Assembly (NCBI RefSeq): GCF_042660705.1
Contig: NZ_JBHSUQ010000001.1
Strand: one strand, 5' to 3'
DNA: 64,000 nucleotides
Origin: Undibacterium_A arcticum
GTDB lineage: Bacteria > Pseudomonadota > Gammaproteobacteria > Burkholderiales > Burkholderiaceae_D
This document shows, in pieces, positions 39,362-48,992 of this stretch. Position 1 is the first letter of the stretch. The number at the start of each line of letters is the position of its first letter. Both the position numbers and the translations under genes were made by a program. The notes under the pieces were generated by a model. It did not search any database, had not been told where the DNA came from, and worked only from the letters and a program-made list of their open reading frames with translations.

Positions 39362-40317
39362 CAAAACAAATCCGGTGCGGGGTGGGCGATGCGGTCGCGC
39401 AGGATACGCTCGAAGTGTGTCGGATCGTGCGGCGTCAGCATCTCGGCCTCGCGCGGCAGGTGGAAATCGTACAGCCGGGATAGCCAGAAACGCAGCGCAG
39501 CGCCGCGCAGCATCGGCTGCCAGGCGGCGCGCTCGTCCGCGCTGAATGGGCGTACCGCATGGTAGGCATCGAGCAGCCCCCGGACCCGCGCCACGTCGAG
39601 CCGACCGCTGTCGAGATCGATGCACCAGTCATTGACCGTCACCGCCAGATCAAACAGCCAGCTATCGCAGCCGGCGAAATAAAAGTCGAAGAAGCCGGTC
39701 AACTGCTCGCCGTCAAACATCACATTATTGCGAAACAGGTCGGCGTGAATCGGGCCATGCGGCAATCGGCGGGCGGCATCCGTGCCGGCGAACGCTTGCT
39801 GAAACGTCATTTCGGCCAGCAGCAAATCGCGATTGTGCGGTGACAGGTAAGGCAGCACGATCGGCGTGGTGGTGCGCCACCAGTCCAGCCCGCGCAGATT
39901 GGGCTGATGCAGCGGGAAGTCCTGCGCCGCCAGGTGCATCCTGGCCAGCATGGCGCCAACCGCGCCGCAGTGCAGCGGCTGGGGCGCCATCTGGTGGCTG
40001 CCCGCCAGTTTGCTGACGATGGCGGCCGGTTTGCCGTGCAGCGTGTGGAGGATCTCGCCGTCGCGATTGGCGACCGGCGCCGGCACCAGCACGTCGCGCT
40101 CGGCCAGATGGCGCATCAGTTGCAGGTAAAACGGCAATTGCGCAAACGTCAGCACCTCGAATACCGTCAGCACGTACTCGCCAGATTCGGTCGTGATGAA
40201 GAAATTGCTGTTTTCGATGCCAGAAGCGATGCCCTTGATCGCGACTGCTTTGCCAAGTGGAAATTGCGTGATCCACTGATTGAGGTCATCCAGTGTGACC
40301 GGGGTGAAAACTGCCAT
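39361..40317 (-). CDS. thrB: homoserine kinase (choline-kinase-like type)
   Basis: Phosphorylates homoserine in threonine synthesis. It has 318 residues from ATG 40317 (MAVFTPVTLDDL). It belongs to the aminoglycoside-phosphotransferase fold rather than the GHMP fold. Visible: IKGIASGIENSNFFI, the catalytic loop LPHGPIHADLFRNNVMF, and the metal-binding GFFDFYFAG. The in-frame stretch upstream of 40317 has no ribosome site. Confidence 0.93.
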   Translation of the reverse strand: MAVFTPVTLDDLNQWITQFPLGKAVAIKGIASGIENSNFFITTESGEYVLTVFEVLTFAQLPFYLQLMRHLAERDVLVPAPVANRDGEILHTLHGKPAAIVSKLAGSHQMAPQPLHCGAVGAMLARMHLAAQDFPLHQPNLRGLDWWRTTTPIVLPYLSPHNRDLLLAEMTFQQAFAGTDAARRLPHGPIHADLFRNNVMFDGEQLTGFFDFYFAGCDSWLFDLAVTVNDWCIDLDSGRLDVARVRGLLDAYHAVRPFSADERAAWQPMLRGAALRFWLSRLYDFHLPREAEMLTPHDPTHFERILRDRIAHPAPDLF

Positions 40318-40442
40318 GAGCTGATCGAGTAAGGTTGAAACGGAGTTGAGGCCAGGATAGTTGCGCCGCAAGCTTGTCCAGAACCGCGGCCAACGGCCGC
40401 AGCACGATCGCAACACCACTAGTACGGTGTCGCGATCGGGAA

Positions 40443-40883
40443 TTATAGGCGCCTATTTTTGGGTGCCGATGCGGTCGGTTGCGCCCCGGCCGGCTGCAGG
40501 GTTTGCGGTGGCTCTGCCTCTTTGGGGTTGGTTTTCTTGCGGCCCAGGTCAAACTCCAGGATCGGCCACTCTGCGGCACGAATCTGGTTGCTCTGGACAT
40601 CGCCCGGCGCGGCGCTGCCGGCCGGCTCGTTCGGCTTCAGGTAATAGGTGCTCTTGCCGCTTTTTACCTTCACTTCGGTGACCTTGCCCTGCTGGCGCTT
40701 CTCGGTGATCTTGGTGCCGCTGTCGGGTGGCGCGATCGTGATGGCGGGCTGCTCACCCTCTTCCATCTTTTCCAGCTTGGGTGGCGGCGGCGCCACGTTT
40801 TTGGCCGGTGCCTGCGCATAGGCCGGCAGCAGCTGAACTGCGACGCAGACGGCGGCGATGTGCAACAACGTGGAGGTGCGCAT
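40443..40883 (-). CDS. secreted DUF2782 domain protein
   Basis: A 146-residue protein with a signal peptide (MRTSTLLHIAAVCVAVQLLPAYA), a Pro-rich N-terminal part and the DUF2782 core KITEKRQQGKVTEVKVKSGKSTYYL. The tail is Lys/Pro-rich. Function unknown; its place between polA and homoserine kinase is conserved in betaproteobacteria. Confidence 0.85.
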   Translation of the reverse strand: MRTSTLLHIAAVCVAVQLLPAYAQAPAKNVAPPPPKLEKMEEGEQPAITIAPPDSGTKITEKRQQGKVTEVKVKSGKSTYYLKPNEPAGSAAPGDVQSNQIRAAEWPILEFDLGRKKTNPKEAEPPQTLQPAGAQPTASAPKNRRL

Positions 40884-40950
40884 GATGGGTGTTTGCCTTG
40901 ATTTGAGCTAATTAGTGATGGTTCATTGTAGCAAACAGCACCGGTCATCG

Positions 40951-41688
40951 TTACAGATACAGCATCTTGTGCCGTTCCTCGTCCGACGGTGCGATATCGC
41001 GCGCTTCATAGAATGCGAAGATAGCATCGACGATATTGGCCGGTTCGTCGATGAGCTGGATCAAGTCCAGGTCTTGCGCGGCGATCATGCCGTTGCCCAC
41101 CAGCTGCGCATGGAACCAGTCGAGCAGGCCGCGCCAGAATGCGCTGCCGACCAGGATCACCGGAATCCGGCGCGATTTGCCGGTCTGGATCAGGGTCAGC
41201 GCCTCGGTCATTTCATCGAGTGTGCCGAAGCCACCGGGGAACACGATGTACGCGTCCGCATATTTGACGAAGGCAACCTTGCGTGCAAAAAAGTGGCGGA
41301 AACTGATCGAGATGTTTTGCCAGGTATTGGATTGTTGTTCGTGCGGCAGCTCGATGTTCAGGCCCACCGACGGCGATTTGCCTTCGAACGCACCCTTGTT
41401 GGCGGCGTCCATGACGCCCGGCCCGCCGCCGGAGATCACCGCAAAGCCGGCGTCCGACAGCCGCCGGGCGAGATCGACGCACAGCGTGTAATACGGGTTG
41501 TCGGGCTTGATGCGGGCCGAACCGAAGATCGAGACCGCAGGATGCAGCTCGGAAAGACGCTCGGTCGACTCGATAAACTCTGCCATAATCGTGAACATAT
41601 GCCACGACTCGCGTGCCTTGAGCGACGTCGCGCGCTCCCTGTCGATAATCTGCCGCAACCGCGGCACATTTTTACCCGATTCTTCCAT
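40951..41688 (-). CDS. LOG family protein (TIGR00730)
   Basis: Lysine-decarboxylase-like Rossmann protein; characterised LOG proteins release free cytokinin bases or hydrolyse nucleoside monophosphates. It has 245 residues. Both signatures are present: ISGGGPGVMDAANKGA and PGGFGTLDEMTE. The start ATG at 41688 is directly adjacent to the divergent polA ATG at 41689 (CATATG). An in-frame TTG at 41694 is an alternative. No plant-hormone genes are nearby, so a housekeeping nucleotide function is more likely. Confidence 0.92.
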   Translation of the reverse strand: MEESGKNVPRLRQIIDRERATSLKARESWHMFTIMAEFIESTERLSELHPAVSIFGSARIKPDNPYYTLCVDLARRLSDAGFAVISGGGPGVMDAANKGAFEGKSPSVGLNIELPHEQQSNTWQNISISFRHFFARKVAFVKYADAYIVFPGGFGTLDEMTEALTLIQTGKSRRIPVILVGSAFWRGLLDWFHAQLVGNGMIAAQDLDLIQLIDEPANIVDAIFAFYEARDIAPSDEERHKMLYL

Positions 41689-44466
41689 ATGCAAAAAACC
41701 TTGTTGTTAGTCGATGGGTCCAGTTACCTGTATCGCGCGTTCCATGCCTTGCCCGATCTGCGCAGTCCGGACGGGGCGCCAACCGGCGCGATCTACGGCA
41801 TGATCAATATGCTACGTCGCTTGCGTCACGATTACCCGGCAGCATACATGGCCTGCGTATTCGACGCAAAAGGCAAGACTTTCCGCGACGATCTGTATCC
41901 GCAGTACAAGGCGCAGCGCGCATCGATGCCGGACGACCTGCGGCTGCAAATCGAACCGATCCACGAGGCGGTCCGCATCATGGGCTGGCCGATCCTGATG
42001 GTCGACGGGGTCGAAGCCGACGACGTGATCGGCACGCTGGCGGTCGATGCCGTCAAGCACGAGATGAGCACGGTGATCTCGACCGGCGACAAGGACCTGG
42101 CGCAACTGGTCAACCCTTACGTCATGCTGATCAACACCATGAGCAACGAAAAGCTCGACCGCGACGGCGTGATCGCCAAGTTCGGCGTACCGCCGGAGCG
42201 CATCATCGATTACCTGACCCTGGTCGGCGACACCGTCGACAACGTGCCCGGTGTGGCCAAGGTCGGCCCCAAGACTGCGGTCAAATGGCTGACCCAATAC
42301 GACACGCTGGACGGCGTGATCGCCAACGCCGCCAATATTGGCGGTGCGGTCGGCGAGAACTTGCGCCAGGCGCTCGACTGGCTGCCGCAGGCGCGCACGC
42401 TGATCACAGTGAAGACCGATTGTGATCTGGCCAGCCACATGGCCTCGATTCCGGAATCGCTGACCCAAAAGCCGGAAGACCAGGCGGCGATGGTCGATTT
42501 TTTCACGCGCTACGGCTTCAAGAGCTGGTTGCGTGAACTGACCGGCAACCCCACCGCCGGTGCGCGCCCGCTGCCAGCCGCGCCGGCGCACGCCGCGACC
42601 GCGGCGGTGCAGGCCGGGCTGTTCGAGCACGGCGCCGACGCGCAGGCAGCCACGCATCCGCCACTGCGCCAATATGAAACGGTACTGACCGAAGCCCAGC
42701 TGAGCGCCTGGCTGGCACGCATCGACCAGGCCGACCTGACCTCGATCGATACCGAGACCACCGCGCTCGATCCGATGACGGCGCAGATGGTCGGGATTTC
42801 GCTGTGCAGCGAGCCGGGCGTGGCGGCCTACATCCCGCTCGCGCATCGGTATCAGGACGCGCCGCCGCAGCTGTCGCGCGATCGGGTGCTGACCGTGCTG
42901 AAACCGTGGCTGGAAGATCCGACCAAGGCCAAGGTCGGTCAGAACCTGAAATACGACGCGCATATTTGCCAATCACGACGTCGCGCTGCGCGGCATTGTG
43001 CACGACACCTTGCTCGAATCCTATGTATTCGAATCGCACAAGAGTCACAACATGGACAGTCTGGCGCTGCGCCATCTGGGTCTCAAGACCATCACATTTG
43101 AAGAGGTGTGCGGCAAGGGCGCCGGCCAGATCTGTTTCGATCAGGTCGCGATCGAGCGCGCAACCGAGTATGCAGCCGAAGATGCCGACATCACGCTGCA
43201 ACTGCATTACGCAATGTGGCCGGAGATCAGGAAGGACGCCGGGCTCACGCATGTCTACGAAAAATAGAAATCCCGACCTCGGTCGTGCTGCAGAAGATCG
43301 AGCGCAATGGCGTATCGATCGATCGCGCGTTGCTGAGCGTGCAATCGCACGAACTCGGCACCCGGCTGCTGGCGCTGGAACAACAGGCTTATACGCTGGC
43401 CGAACAGCCGTTCAACCTGAATTCACCCAAGCAGATCGGCGAAATATTCTTCGATCGACTCAAGTTACCGGTGATCAAAAAGACGCCATCCGGCGCGCCA
43501 TCGACCGACGAAGACGTGCTGCAAAAATTGGCAGAGGACTACCCGCTGCCGAAAATACTGCTCGAATATCGCGGCCTGTCCAAGCTGAAGTCGACCTACA
43601 CCGACAAGTTGCCGAAGATGGTGAATCCGGCCACCGGCCGCGTCCATACCAATTACGCACAAGCGGTCGCGGTGACCGGCCGGCTGTCGTCGAATGAGCC
43701 GAACCTGCAGAACATCCCGATCCGCACCGCCGAAGGCCGCCGCATCCGCGAAGCCTTCATCGCGCCGCCGGACGGCGTGATCATGTCGGCCGACTATTCG
43801 CAGATCGAACTGCGCATCATGGCGCATATCTCCGGCGACGCCAACATGCTGCGCGCGTTCGCCGACGGCATCGACATCCACCGCGCGACCGCCGCCGAGA
43901 TCTTCGGCGTCGCCGCGTCCGATGTCAGCAGCGAGCAGCGGCGCTACGCGAAGGTGATCAATTTCGGCCTGATCTACGGCATGAGCGCATTCGGCCTGGC
44001 CGGCAATCTCGGTATCGAACGGGCCGCCGCGCAAAACTACATCGACAAATATTTCGCCCGCTTTTCCGGCGTCGCGCAGTACATGGCCGACACGCGCGCG
44101 CAGGCCAAGGCGCGCGGCTATGTCGAAACCGTATTCGGCCGCCGGCTGTGGTTGCCTGAAATCAACTCGCCGAACGGGCCGCGCCGCCAAGGTGCCGAAC
44201 GCGCCGCGATCAACGCACCGATGCAGGGCACCGCGGCCGACCTGATCAAGCTGTCGATGATCGCGGTGCAGGACTGGCTGGAGCGGGAAAACCTGCAATC
44301 GAAGATGATCATGCAGGTGCACGATGAATTGGTGTTGCAGGTGCCGGAGTCCGAGTTGGCCCTGGTCACGGAAAATCTGCCGGCATTGATGGCGGGCGTG
44401 GCCCAGCTCAAAGTGCCGCTGACGGCGGAAGTCGGCATCGGCAAGAACTGGGACGAGGCGCACTGA
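41689..44466 (+). CDS. polA: DNA polymerase I (two apparent frameshifts)
   Basis: Repair and Okazaki-fragment polymerase, about 926 residues. The order is a 5'-nuclease domain (LLLVDGSSYLYRAFHALPD, DADDVIGTLA-like VEADDVIGTLA), a 3'-5' exonuclease domain (SIDTETTALDPMTAQ) and a polymerase domain (SADYSQIELRIMAH, VINFGLIYGM, MQVHDELVLQV). The exonuclease Asp-x-Glu is retained, so proofreading is expected. The frame slips at TTT 42965-42967 (two bases short, HIFANHDVAL restored). It slips again in the A run 43260-43264 (one short, VYEKIEIPTS restored). Upstream open frame before 41689 is antisense to the LOG gene. Confidence 0.94.
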
Positions 44467-44689
44467 TTTCTGATCTGTGGGCCGATGATGCAAACTTGGT
44501 CGTCCCAGCGAAAGCTGGGACCCAGCGGCGTCCGTTGTGTAGCAATGGCATCCGCACCGTGCGTGTTTTTGGGAATCCGTTCTGCCAAAATTAACGACAC
44601 TGGGTGCCAGCGTTCGCTGGCACGACGCGGGTTTTTTGCCGGCACAAATATTGGGGTGTCCTGAGCGGTCATCGCGGGCACCGCAGACA
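44467..44689. repeat. dispersed CTGGGACCCAGC-type repeat region
   Basis: GTCGTCCCAGCGAAAGCTGG and the inward block CCAGCGGCGTCCGTTG at the left, with CACTGGGTGCCAGCG and GCTGGCACGAC at the right (about 44498-44630), form a long inverted repeat. The same layout is at 48758-48925. No gene. Confidence 0.55.
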
Positions 44690-44718
44690 TTGTCCAGTTC
44701 TTATCCAGCTCTTATTAT
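44690..44718 (+). promoter_or_regulatory. promoter of the dienelactone hydrolase gene
   Basis: TTGTCC (44690-44695), 17-base spacer, TATTAT (44713-44718), immediately followed by a perfect inverted repeat. Confidence 0.55.
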
Positions 44719-44749
44719 GATGTTGGTTCGATAATATCGAACCAACATC
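44719..44749 (+). promoter_or_regulatory. perfect 14-bp inverted repeat at the predicted transcription start
   Basis: GATGTTGGTTCGAT (44719-44732), AAT, ATCGAACCAACATC (44736-44749). It begins at the base after the -10 element and ends 26 bases before the ATG. It fits an operator for a dimeric repressor or a 5' mRNA hairpin. Confidence 0.7.
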
Positions 44750-44775
44750 ACTCATCGACCATCAGGAGAATTGCC

Positions 44776-45660
44776 ATGCATCATCTGAAGGAAGATTTCG
44801 ATAGTCTGGTTGCCGAAACGGCATTGTCCGGTGGCATCGATCGCCGGGGCTTCCTGAAGACGGCAATCGGTACCGGTTTCGCCGCCGCCGTCATGCCGGT
44901 GGTCGCGCAAACCGTAGTCCACACCGATACCGCCGGCCTCACCGCCGGCGTGGTGACGATCACGGTCGACGGCCAGCAGGTGCCGGTCTACCGCGCGCAG
45001 CCGGAAGGCAAGCGCAAGCTGCCGGTGATCCTGGTGGTGTCCGAGGTGTTCGGGGTGCATGAGCATATCGCCGACGTGGCGCGCCGCTTCGCGAAACAAG
45101 GTTATCTGGCGCTGGCGCCAGAGTTGTTCGCACGTCAGGGCGATCCGCGCAGCTACGCATCGATCGCCGAGTTGATCGACAAGGTGGTGTCGAAGGCCTC
45201 GGACCAGCAGGTGTTGGGTGATCTCGACGCTTGCGTGGCGTGGGCCAAGGCCAATGGCGGCGATACCGACCGGCTCGGCATCACCGGCTTTTGCTGGGGC
45301 GGTCGCATCACCTGGTTGTACGCGGCGCACAACCCCGGCGTCAAGGCGGCGGTGGCCTGGTATGGCCGGCTGATCGGCGCCAAGAATGGCAACAATCCGC
45401 AAAATCCAATCGATATCGCGCCGACCCTGAAGACGCCGGTGCTGGGTCTGTATGGCGCCAAGGATGGCGGCATTTCGCAGGAGTCGATCGTGGCGATGAA
45501 GGCGGCGCTGGCCAAGGGCGGCAATCAATCCGAGTTTGTCGTGTATCCCAATTCCGGCCACGCATTCCACGCCGATTACCGGCCCAGCTATGTCGAGGCC
45601 GACGCCAAGGATGGCTGGAAGCGGGCGCTGGCCTGGTTCAAGGCGCACGGGGTAGCGTGA
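44776..45660 (+). CDS. dienelactone hydrolase family protein with twin-arginine signal
   Basis: Alpha/beta hydrolase of the DLH family, 294 residues. The N-terminus carries a Tat-type motif DRRGFLKTAIGTGFAAAVMP, so it is probably exported folded. The active-site region is GITGFCWGGRITW with a Cys nucleophile, as in dienelactone hydrolase. VSEVFGVHEHI and the C-terminal His in NSGHAFHADY are present. The substrate is unknown; family members cleave dienelactones or other esters. It is preceded by a promoter and palindrome, suggesting inducible control. Confidence 0.88.
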   Translation: MHHLKEDFDSLVAETALSGGIDRRGFLKTAIGTGFAAAVMPVVAQTVVHTDTAGLTAGVVTITVDGQQVPVYRAQPEGKRKLPVILVVSEVFGVHEHIADVARRFAKQGYLALAPELFARQGDPRSYASIAELIDKVVSKASDQQVLGDLDACVAWAKANGGDTDRLGITGFCWGGRITWLYAAHNPGVKAAVAWYGRLIGAKNGNNPQNPIDIAPTLKTPVLGLYGAKDGGISQESIVAMKAALAKGGNQSEFVVYPNSGHAFHADYRPSYVEADAKDGWKRALAWFKAHGVA

Positions 45661-45846
45661 TCGGTTGCGCTGGACGCTGGATCAAACGCGACGCCGGCCG
45701 TCGCGTTTTTTATAGAAATTTGCTGAAAAGCACAGCTTGTGTTTTAATTTGCAACTGAGTTGCATATAGGCCGCGTAAAAGTTGCAATAGCATTGCTGCC
45801 CGATGCGCAAACCTTGCAACAAGTCCGCTAAAAACAGAGGTCCAAA

Positions 45847-46626
45847 ATTAATTCCACACTCGTATCCATCCTGCTGGCCACCACCATCGCCGGCGTCTTC
45901 AGTATTACCGCCGCGGCCATTTTCTCGTTTGCACTGCTGTCCAAGGTGGTCGAACGGATGGTCAGCCTGTCGGTCGGCATCATGCTGTCGACCTCGCTGC
46001 TGCACGCGCTGCCCGAGGCGTTCGAGTCGCAGGCCGATGCGCACAACCTGTTTGCCACCTTGCTGGCCGGGCTGTTGGCCTTTTTCCTGCTGGAAAAGCT
46101 GGCGATCCTGCGCCACTCGCACCATCACGAGGGCGACGGCCATCACCATCATCATGGCCACGACAAGGCCGAGGCCGGCAAGGCCGGCTGGATGATCCTG
46201 GTCGGCGACGGCTTGCACAACTTCACCGACGGCATCCTGATCGCCGCCGCCTTTCTGGCCAATCCGAAACTGGGCATCGTCACCGGCCTGGCGATCATCG
46301 CGCACGAGATCCCGCAGGAAATCGGCGACTTCATCGTGCTGTTGAACGCCGGTTTCACGCGCCGCCGCGCTTACCTGTACAACCTGATTTGCAGCCTGAT
46401 GGCGGTGGTCGGCGGGATACTTGGTTATGTAACGCTGGAGCGCGCGACCGGTGTGATTCCATTCGTGCTGGTGTTTGCGTCGTCGGGTTTCATTTACATT
46501 GCAGTCAGCGACCTGATGCCGCAGATGCAACGCCGGGCGACCCTGCGCGAGACGATCCCGCAAGTGTTGTTAATTGCGGCCGGTGTCGCGATCGTGTTCT
46601 TTTTGACCGGGCACGCGCATCGCTAG
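45847..46626 (+). CDS. ZIP family metal transporter with apparent ATT start
   Basis: Inner-membrane zinc/divalent metal importer, about 259 residues with seven to eight helices. Metal-site helices GLHNFTDGILIAAAFL and IIAHEIPQEIGDFIVLLNAGF are visible. The cytoplasmic loop is His-rich (HSHHHEGDGHHHHHGHD). The first ATG (45946) would delete the first helix. The frame continues upstream through NSTLVSILLATTIAGVFS to ATT at 45847, six bases after AGAGG, with a stop at 45829. So either an AUU start is used or a base is miscalled. Confidence 0.85.
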   Translation: MNSTLVSILLATTIAGVFSITAAAIFSFALLSKVVERMVSLSVGIMLSTSLLHALPEAFESQADAHNLFATLLAGLLAFFLLEKLAILRHSHHHEGDGHHHHHGHDKAEAGKAGWMILVGDGLHNFTDGILIAAAFLANPKLGIVTGLAIIAHEIPQEIGDFIVLLNAGFTRRRAYLYNLICSLMAVVGGILGYVTLERATGVIPFVLVFASSGFIYIAVSDLMPQMQRRATLRETIPQVLLIAAGVAIVFFLTGHAHR

Positions 46627-46653
46627 GCCGCGCCGCGCCCGCCAGATCAACTG

Positions 46654-47508
46654 TTACTGCCCCGTCGCCACCGGCCGCGCCGGGTCGGCGCACCATTCGC
46701 TCCACGAGCCCGGATACAGCGCCGCGCCGTGCAGGCCGGCTATTTCCAGCGCCAGCAGGTTGTGGCAGGCGGTCACGCCCGAGCCGCACTGGCTGATGGC
46801 CTTGGCCGGATCGCTGACCAAGGGACTGAACTCCTCGTGCAGCGTATGGCCCGGCTTGAAGCGGCCATCGGTTTGCAAGTTGTCTTTGAAAAAGCGATTC
46901 TTGGCGCCCGGGATATGGCCGCCGACCGGATCCAGGGTTTCATTCTCGCCGCGGAAGCGGTCCGGTGCGCGCGCATCGAGCACGGTGCGGGTCTGGCTGC
47001 TCAGGTTCGCCAGCACGGTGCCGACATCGACCGTGTGCGCCAGCGGCGGCCGCTCGCTCAGATTGCCGGGCGCAGCCTCGGCTTCCGACGTAGACAGGCC
47101 GAAGTGTTGCGCCTGCCATGCCGGCAGGCCGCCATCGAGCACCGCCACCGCCTCGTGCCCGACCCAGCGCAGCATCCACCACAGCCGCGCCGCGTACACG
47201 CCGCCGTGGGCATCGTAGGCCACCACTTGGGTGCTGTCACTGATGCCCCAGCGCCGCAGGGTCGCGATGAAGGCGGCGCGCTCGGGCAGCGGATGGCGGC
47301 CACGGAAAACGCCGTCGCGGCCGACTTTGGCTGACGACAGGTCGCGGTCCAGATTGGCGAACTGGGCACCCGGGATGTGGCCCTGGTCATAGGCGTCGCG
47401 GCCCGCCGCCGGGGCGGCCAGATCATGCCGGCAATCGAGCACGATCCAGTCGTCGTCGGCCAGGTGCTGCGCCAGATTGACGGCGGAAATCAGGGTGGTG
47501 AAGCGCAT
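46654..47508 (-). CDS. sseA: 3-mercaptopyruvate sulfurtransferase
   Basis: Tandem-rhodanese enzyme transferring sulfur from 3-mercaptopyruvate to thiols or cyanide. It has 284 residues from ATG 47508, which has GGAG six bases upstream; ATG 47520 lacks one. The first domain is inactive (HGGVYAARLWWM). The second carries the active-site loop CGSGVTA, characteristic of mercaptopyruvate rather than thiosulfate specificity. It is convergent with the ZIP gene. Confidence 0.92.
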   Translation of the reverse strand: MRFTTLISAVNLAQHLADDDWIVLDCRHDLAAPAAGRDAYDQGHIPGAQFANLDRDLSSAKVGRDGVFRGRHPLPERAAFIATLRRWGISDSTQVVAYDAHGGVYAARLWWMLRWVGHEAVAVLDGGLPAWQAQHFGLSTSEAEAAPGNLSERPPLAHTVDVGTVLANLSSQTRTVLDARAPDRFRGENETLDPVGGHIPGAKNRFFKDNLQTDGRFKPGHTLHEEFSPLVSDPAKAISQCGSGVTACHNLLALEIAGLHGAALYPGSWSEWCADPARPVATGQ

Positions 47509-47581
47509 GATGGACTCCATATCAACAGTTGTAGTGATGGTTTGCAACAGACCGTTTCCGGCGAGGCTTGGCATCAGGCTG

Positions 47582-48553
47582 CTAAACTTCGGCCGCGATC
47601 GGGTCAGTCACGACATCGGCTTCGCGCCGCGCAACCACCGGCGCAGCGGTAGCGTTACGGGTATTGTAGAACGTCGCCGCAATTCCGCTCAACAGGATCA
47701 CGCCCATGCCGATCCAGCCCATGCCTCCAAACACGTCGCCCCAGACCAGAAAGCCCCAGACACTGGAAAACACGATGCCGGTGTATTGCAGATTGGCGGT
47801 CACCAGCGTCTTGCCGAGCCGGTAGGCGCGCGTCATCGCCATCTGCGCCGATGTCGCGCTGACGCCGATCGCCAACAACAGCAGAATCCCTTTGGCGCTG
47901 TGGCTGTGCCAGATCGGCGCTGCGCTGCCTTGGATCGCGCCGGGCGCGGTGCCGTGGCTGAACGCCGGCAGCAGCGTGCCGCACAGGCCGGCGACCAGAC
48001 CGGCCACCGAAAAATAGAACACCACGCGGTACTCCGGCTCGCCCTGTTGCCCCAGATGGCGCACCTGCAGATAGGCCAGCGCCGACAGCATGCCCGACAC
48101 CAGCGCCACCGCGCCGCCGAACCATTGATCGGCGTGCATCGACGGCCGCAACAGCAGCGTGACGCCGACGAAGCTGAACACAATCGCCGCCGTCAATCCC
48201 CATTCAAAGCGACTCTTGCCGCGCCACCAACCGACCGCAAACAGGATTGTCGCAATCCAGATCGGCGACATGTAATTGAGCGTCATCGCAGTCGCCAGCG
48301 GCAACTTGGTGAATGAGTAAAACCATAGCCACAGCGCGGTGACGCCGATCGCGCCGCGCCACAGATGCTGCATCGGCAGCGGCGTCCTGAACGTGCCGCG
48401 CTGGACCTTGACCAGGCAAAACATCATGATCGCGCCGACGATGCCGCGATACATCACGATTTCGGACGTGGAATACAGATCGGAGGCGAGCTTGACGCAC
48501 ACCCCCATGATGGCGAACACGAAGCTGGCGAATAGCATCCAGAGCGATTGCAT
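47582..48553 (-). CDS. EamA/DMT family transporter
   Basis: Ten-helix drug/metabolite transporter superfamily permease with two EamA repeats, 323 residues. Visible: MGVCVKLASDLYSTSEIVMYRG in the first repeat and LQYTGIVFSSVWGFLVWGD in the second. The hydrophilic tail rich in Ala and Asp is unremarkable. The substrate is unknown. Confidence 0.85.
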   Translation of the reverse strand: MQSLWMLFASFVFAIMGVCVKLASDLYSTSEIVMYRGIVGAIMMFCLVKVQRGTFRTPLPMQHLWRGAIGVTALWLWFYSFTKLPLATAMTLNYMSPIWIATILFAVGWWRGKSRFEWGLTAAIVFSFVGVTLLLRPSMHADQWFGGAVALVSGMLSALAYLQVRHLGQQGEPEYRVVFYFSVAGLVAGLCGTLLPAFSHGTAPGAIQGSAAPIWHSHSAKGILLLLAIGVSATSAQMAMTRAYRLGKTLVTANLQYTGIVFSSVWGFLVWGDVFGGMGWIGMGVILLSGIAATFYNTRNATAAPVVARREADVVTDPIAAEV

Positions 48554-48992
48554 GGATTGGAATGGGTGGGGTGGGATTAAAATTGGTCGGACGACGTGTT
48601 ACTTTGGTGCTCAGGCGTGAAAAAATACTGCACGGTGTATATGATAACACCGCTTATAGAATAAGCGGGAGGCGGTATATTTTAAGGCATACTCCCGTTA
48701 TTTTGTCGATGTACATGGTGATTCGGCTGTCGGCACTGGTTACGGAGTGGCTAACAACGCGGTCATCCCAGCCCTTCGGCGGGCTCAGGATAAACTGGCC
48801 TGCGGCCACACTGGGATCCAGCGGCGTTCGTTGCGCTCAGTCGAAATCAATCTGCGCAATGTTTCTGAATCGTCAACCGGCGGTCGGATAAGACACTGGG
48901 TCCCAGCGTGCGCTGGGACGACTGAGGTTGTGTAGCCGCGCACTATGCCACCAGCCGACGGAATTTCATCTAAAAGTTAGCCAAGTCAGCGC
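48554..48992. other. repeat-containing spacer
   Basis: About 440 bases without a gene. Contains the GCATACTCCC block (48661-48707) resembling 38509-38555, and the dispersed CTGGGATCC repeat at 48758-48925. Confidence 0.6.
48758..48925 (+). repeat. dispersed intergenic repeat
   Basis: Begins GGTCATCCCAGC and ends GCTGGGACGAC. The inner block GCTCAGGATAAACTGGCCTG is shared (inverted) with 6776-6866, and CCAGCGGCGTTCGTTG with 44498-44630. It is non-coding. Confidence 0.6.

Noticed and set aside
40915..41688. N-terminal extension of polA by about 258 codons
   Set aside because: It is antisense to the LOG family gene and shows no homology. The canonical start MQKTLLLVDGSSYLYRAF is at 41689.
38509..48707. 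A repeat family defined by the GCATACTCCC blocks at 38509-38555 and 48661-48707, possibly with 8453-8484
   Set aside because: Similarity by eye is only partial and the third member shares just GGAGTAT/ATACTCC. It is too weak to call a family without a search.
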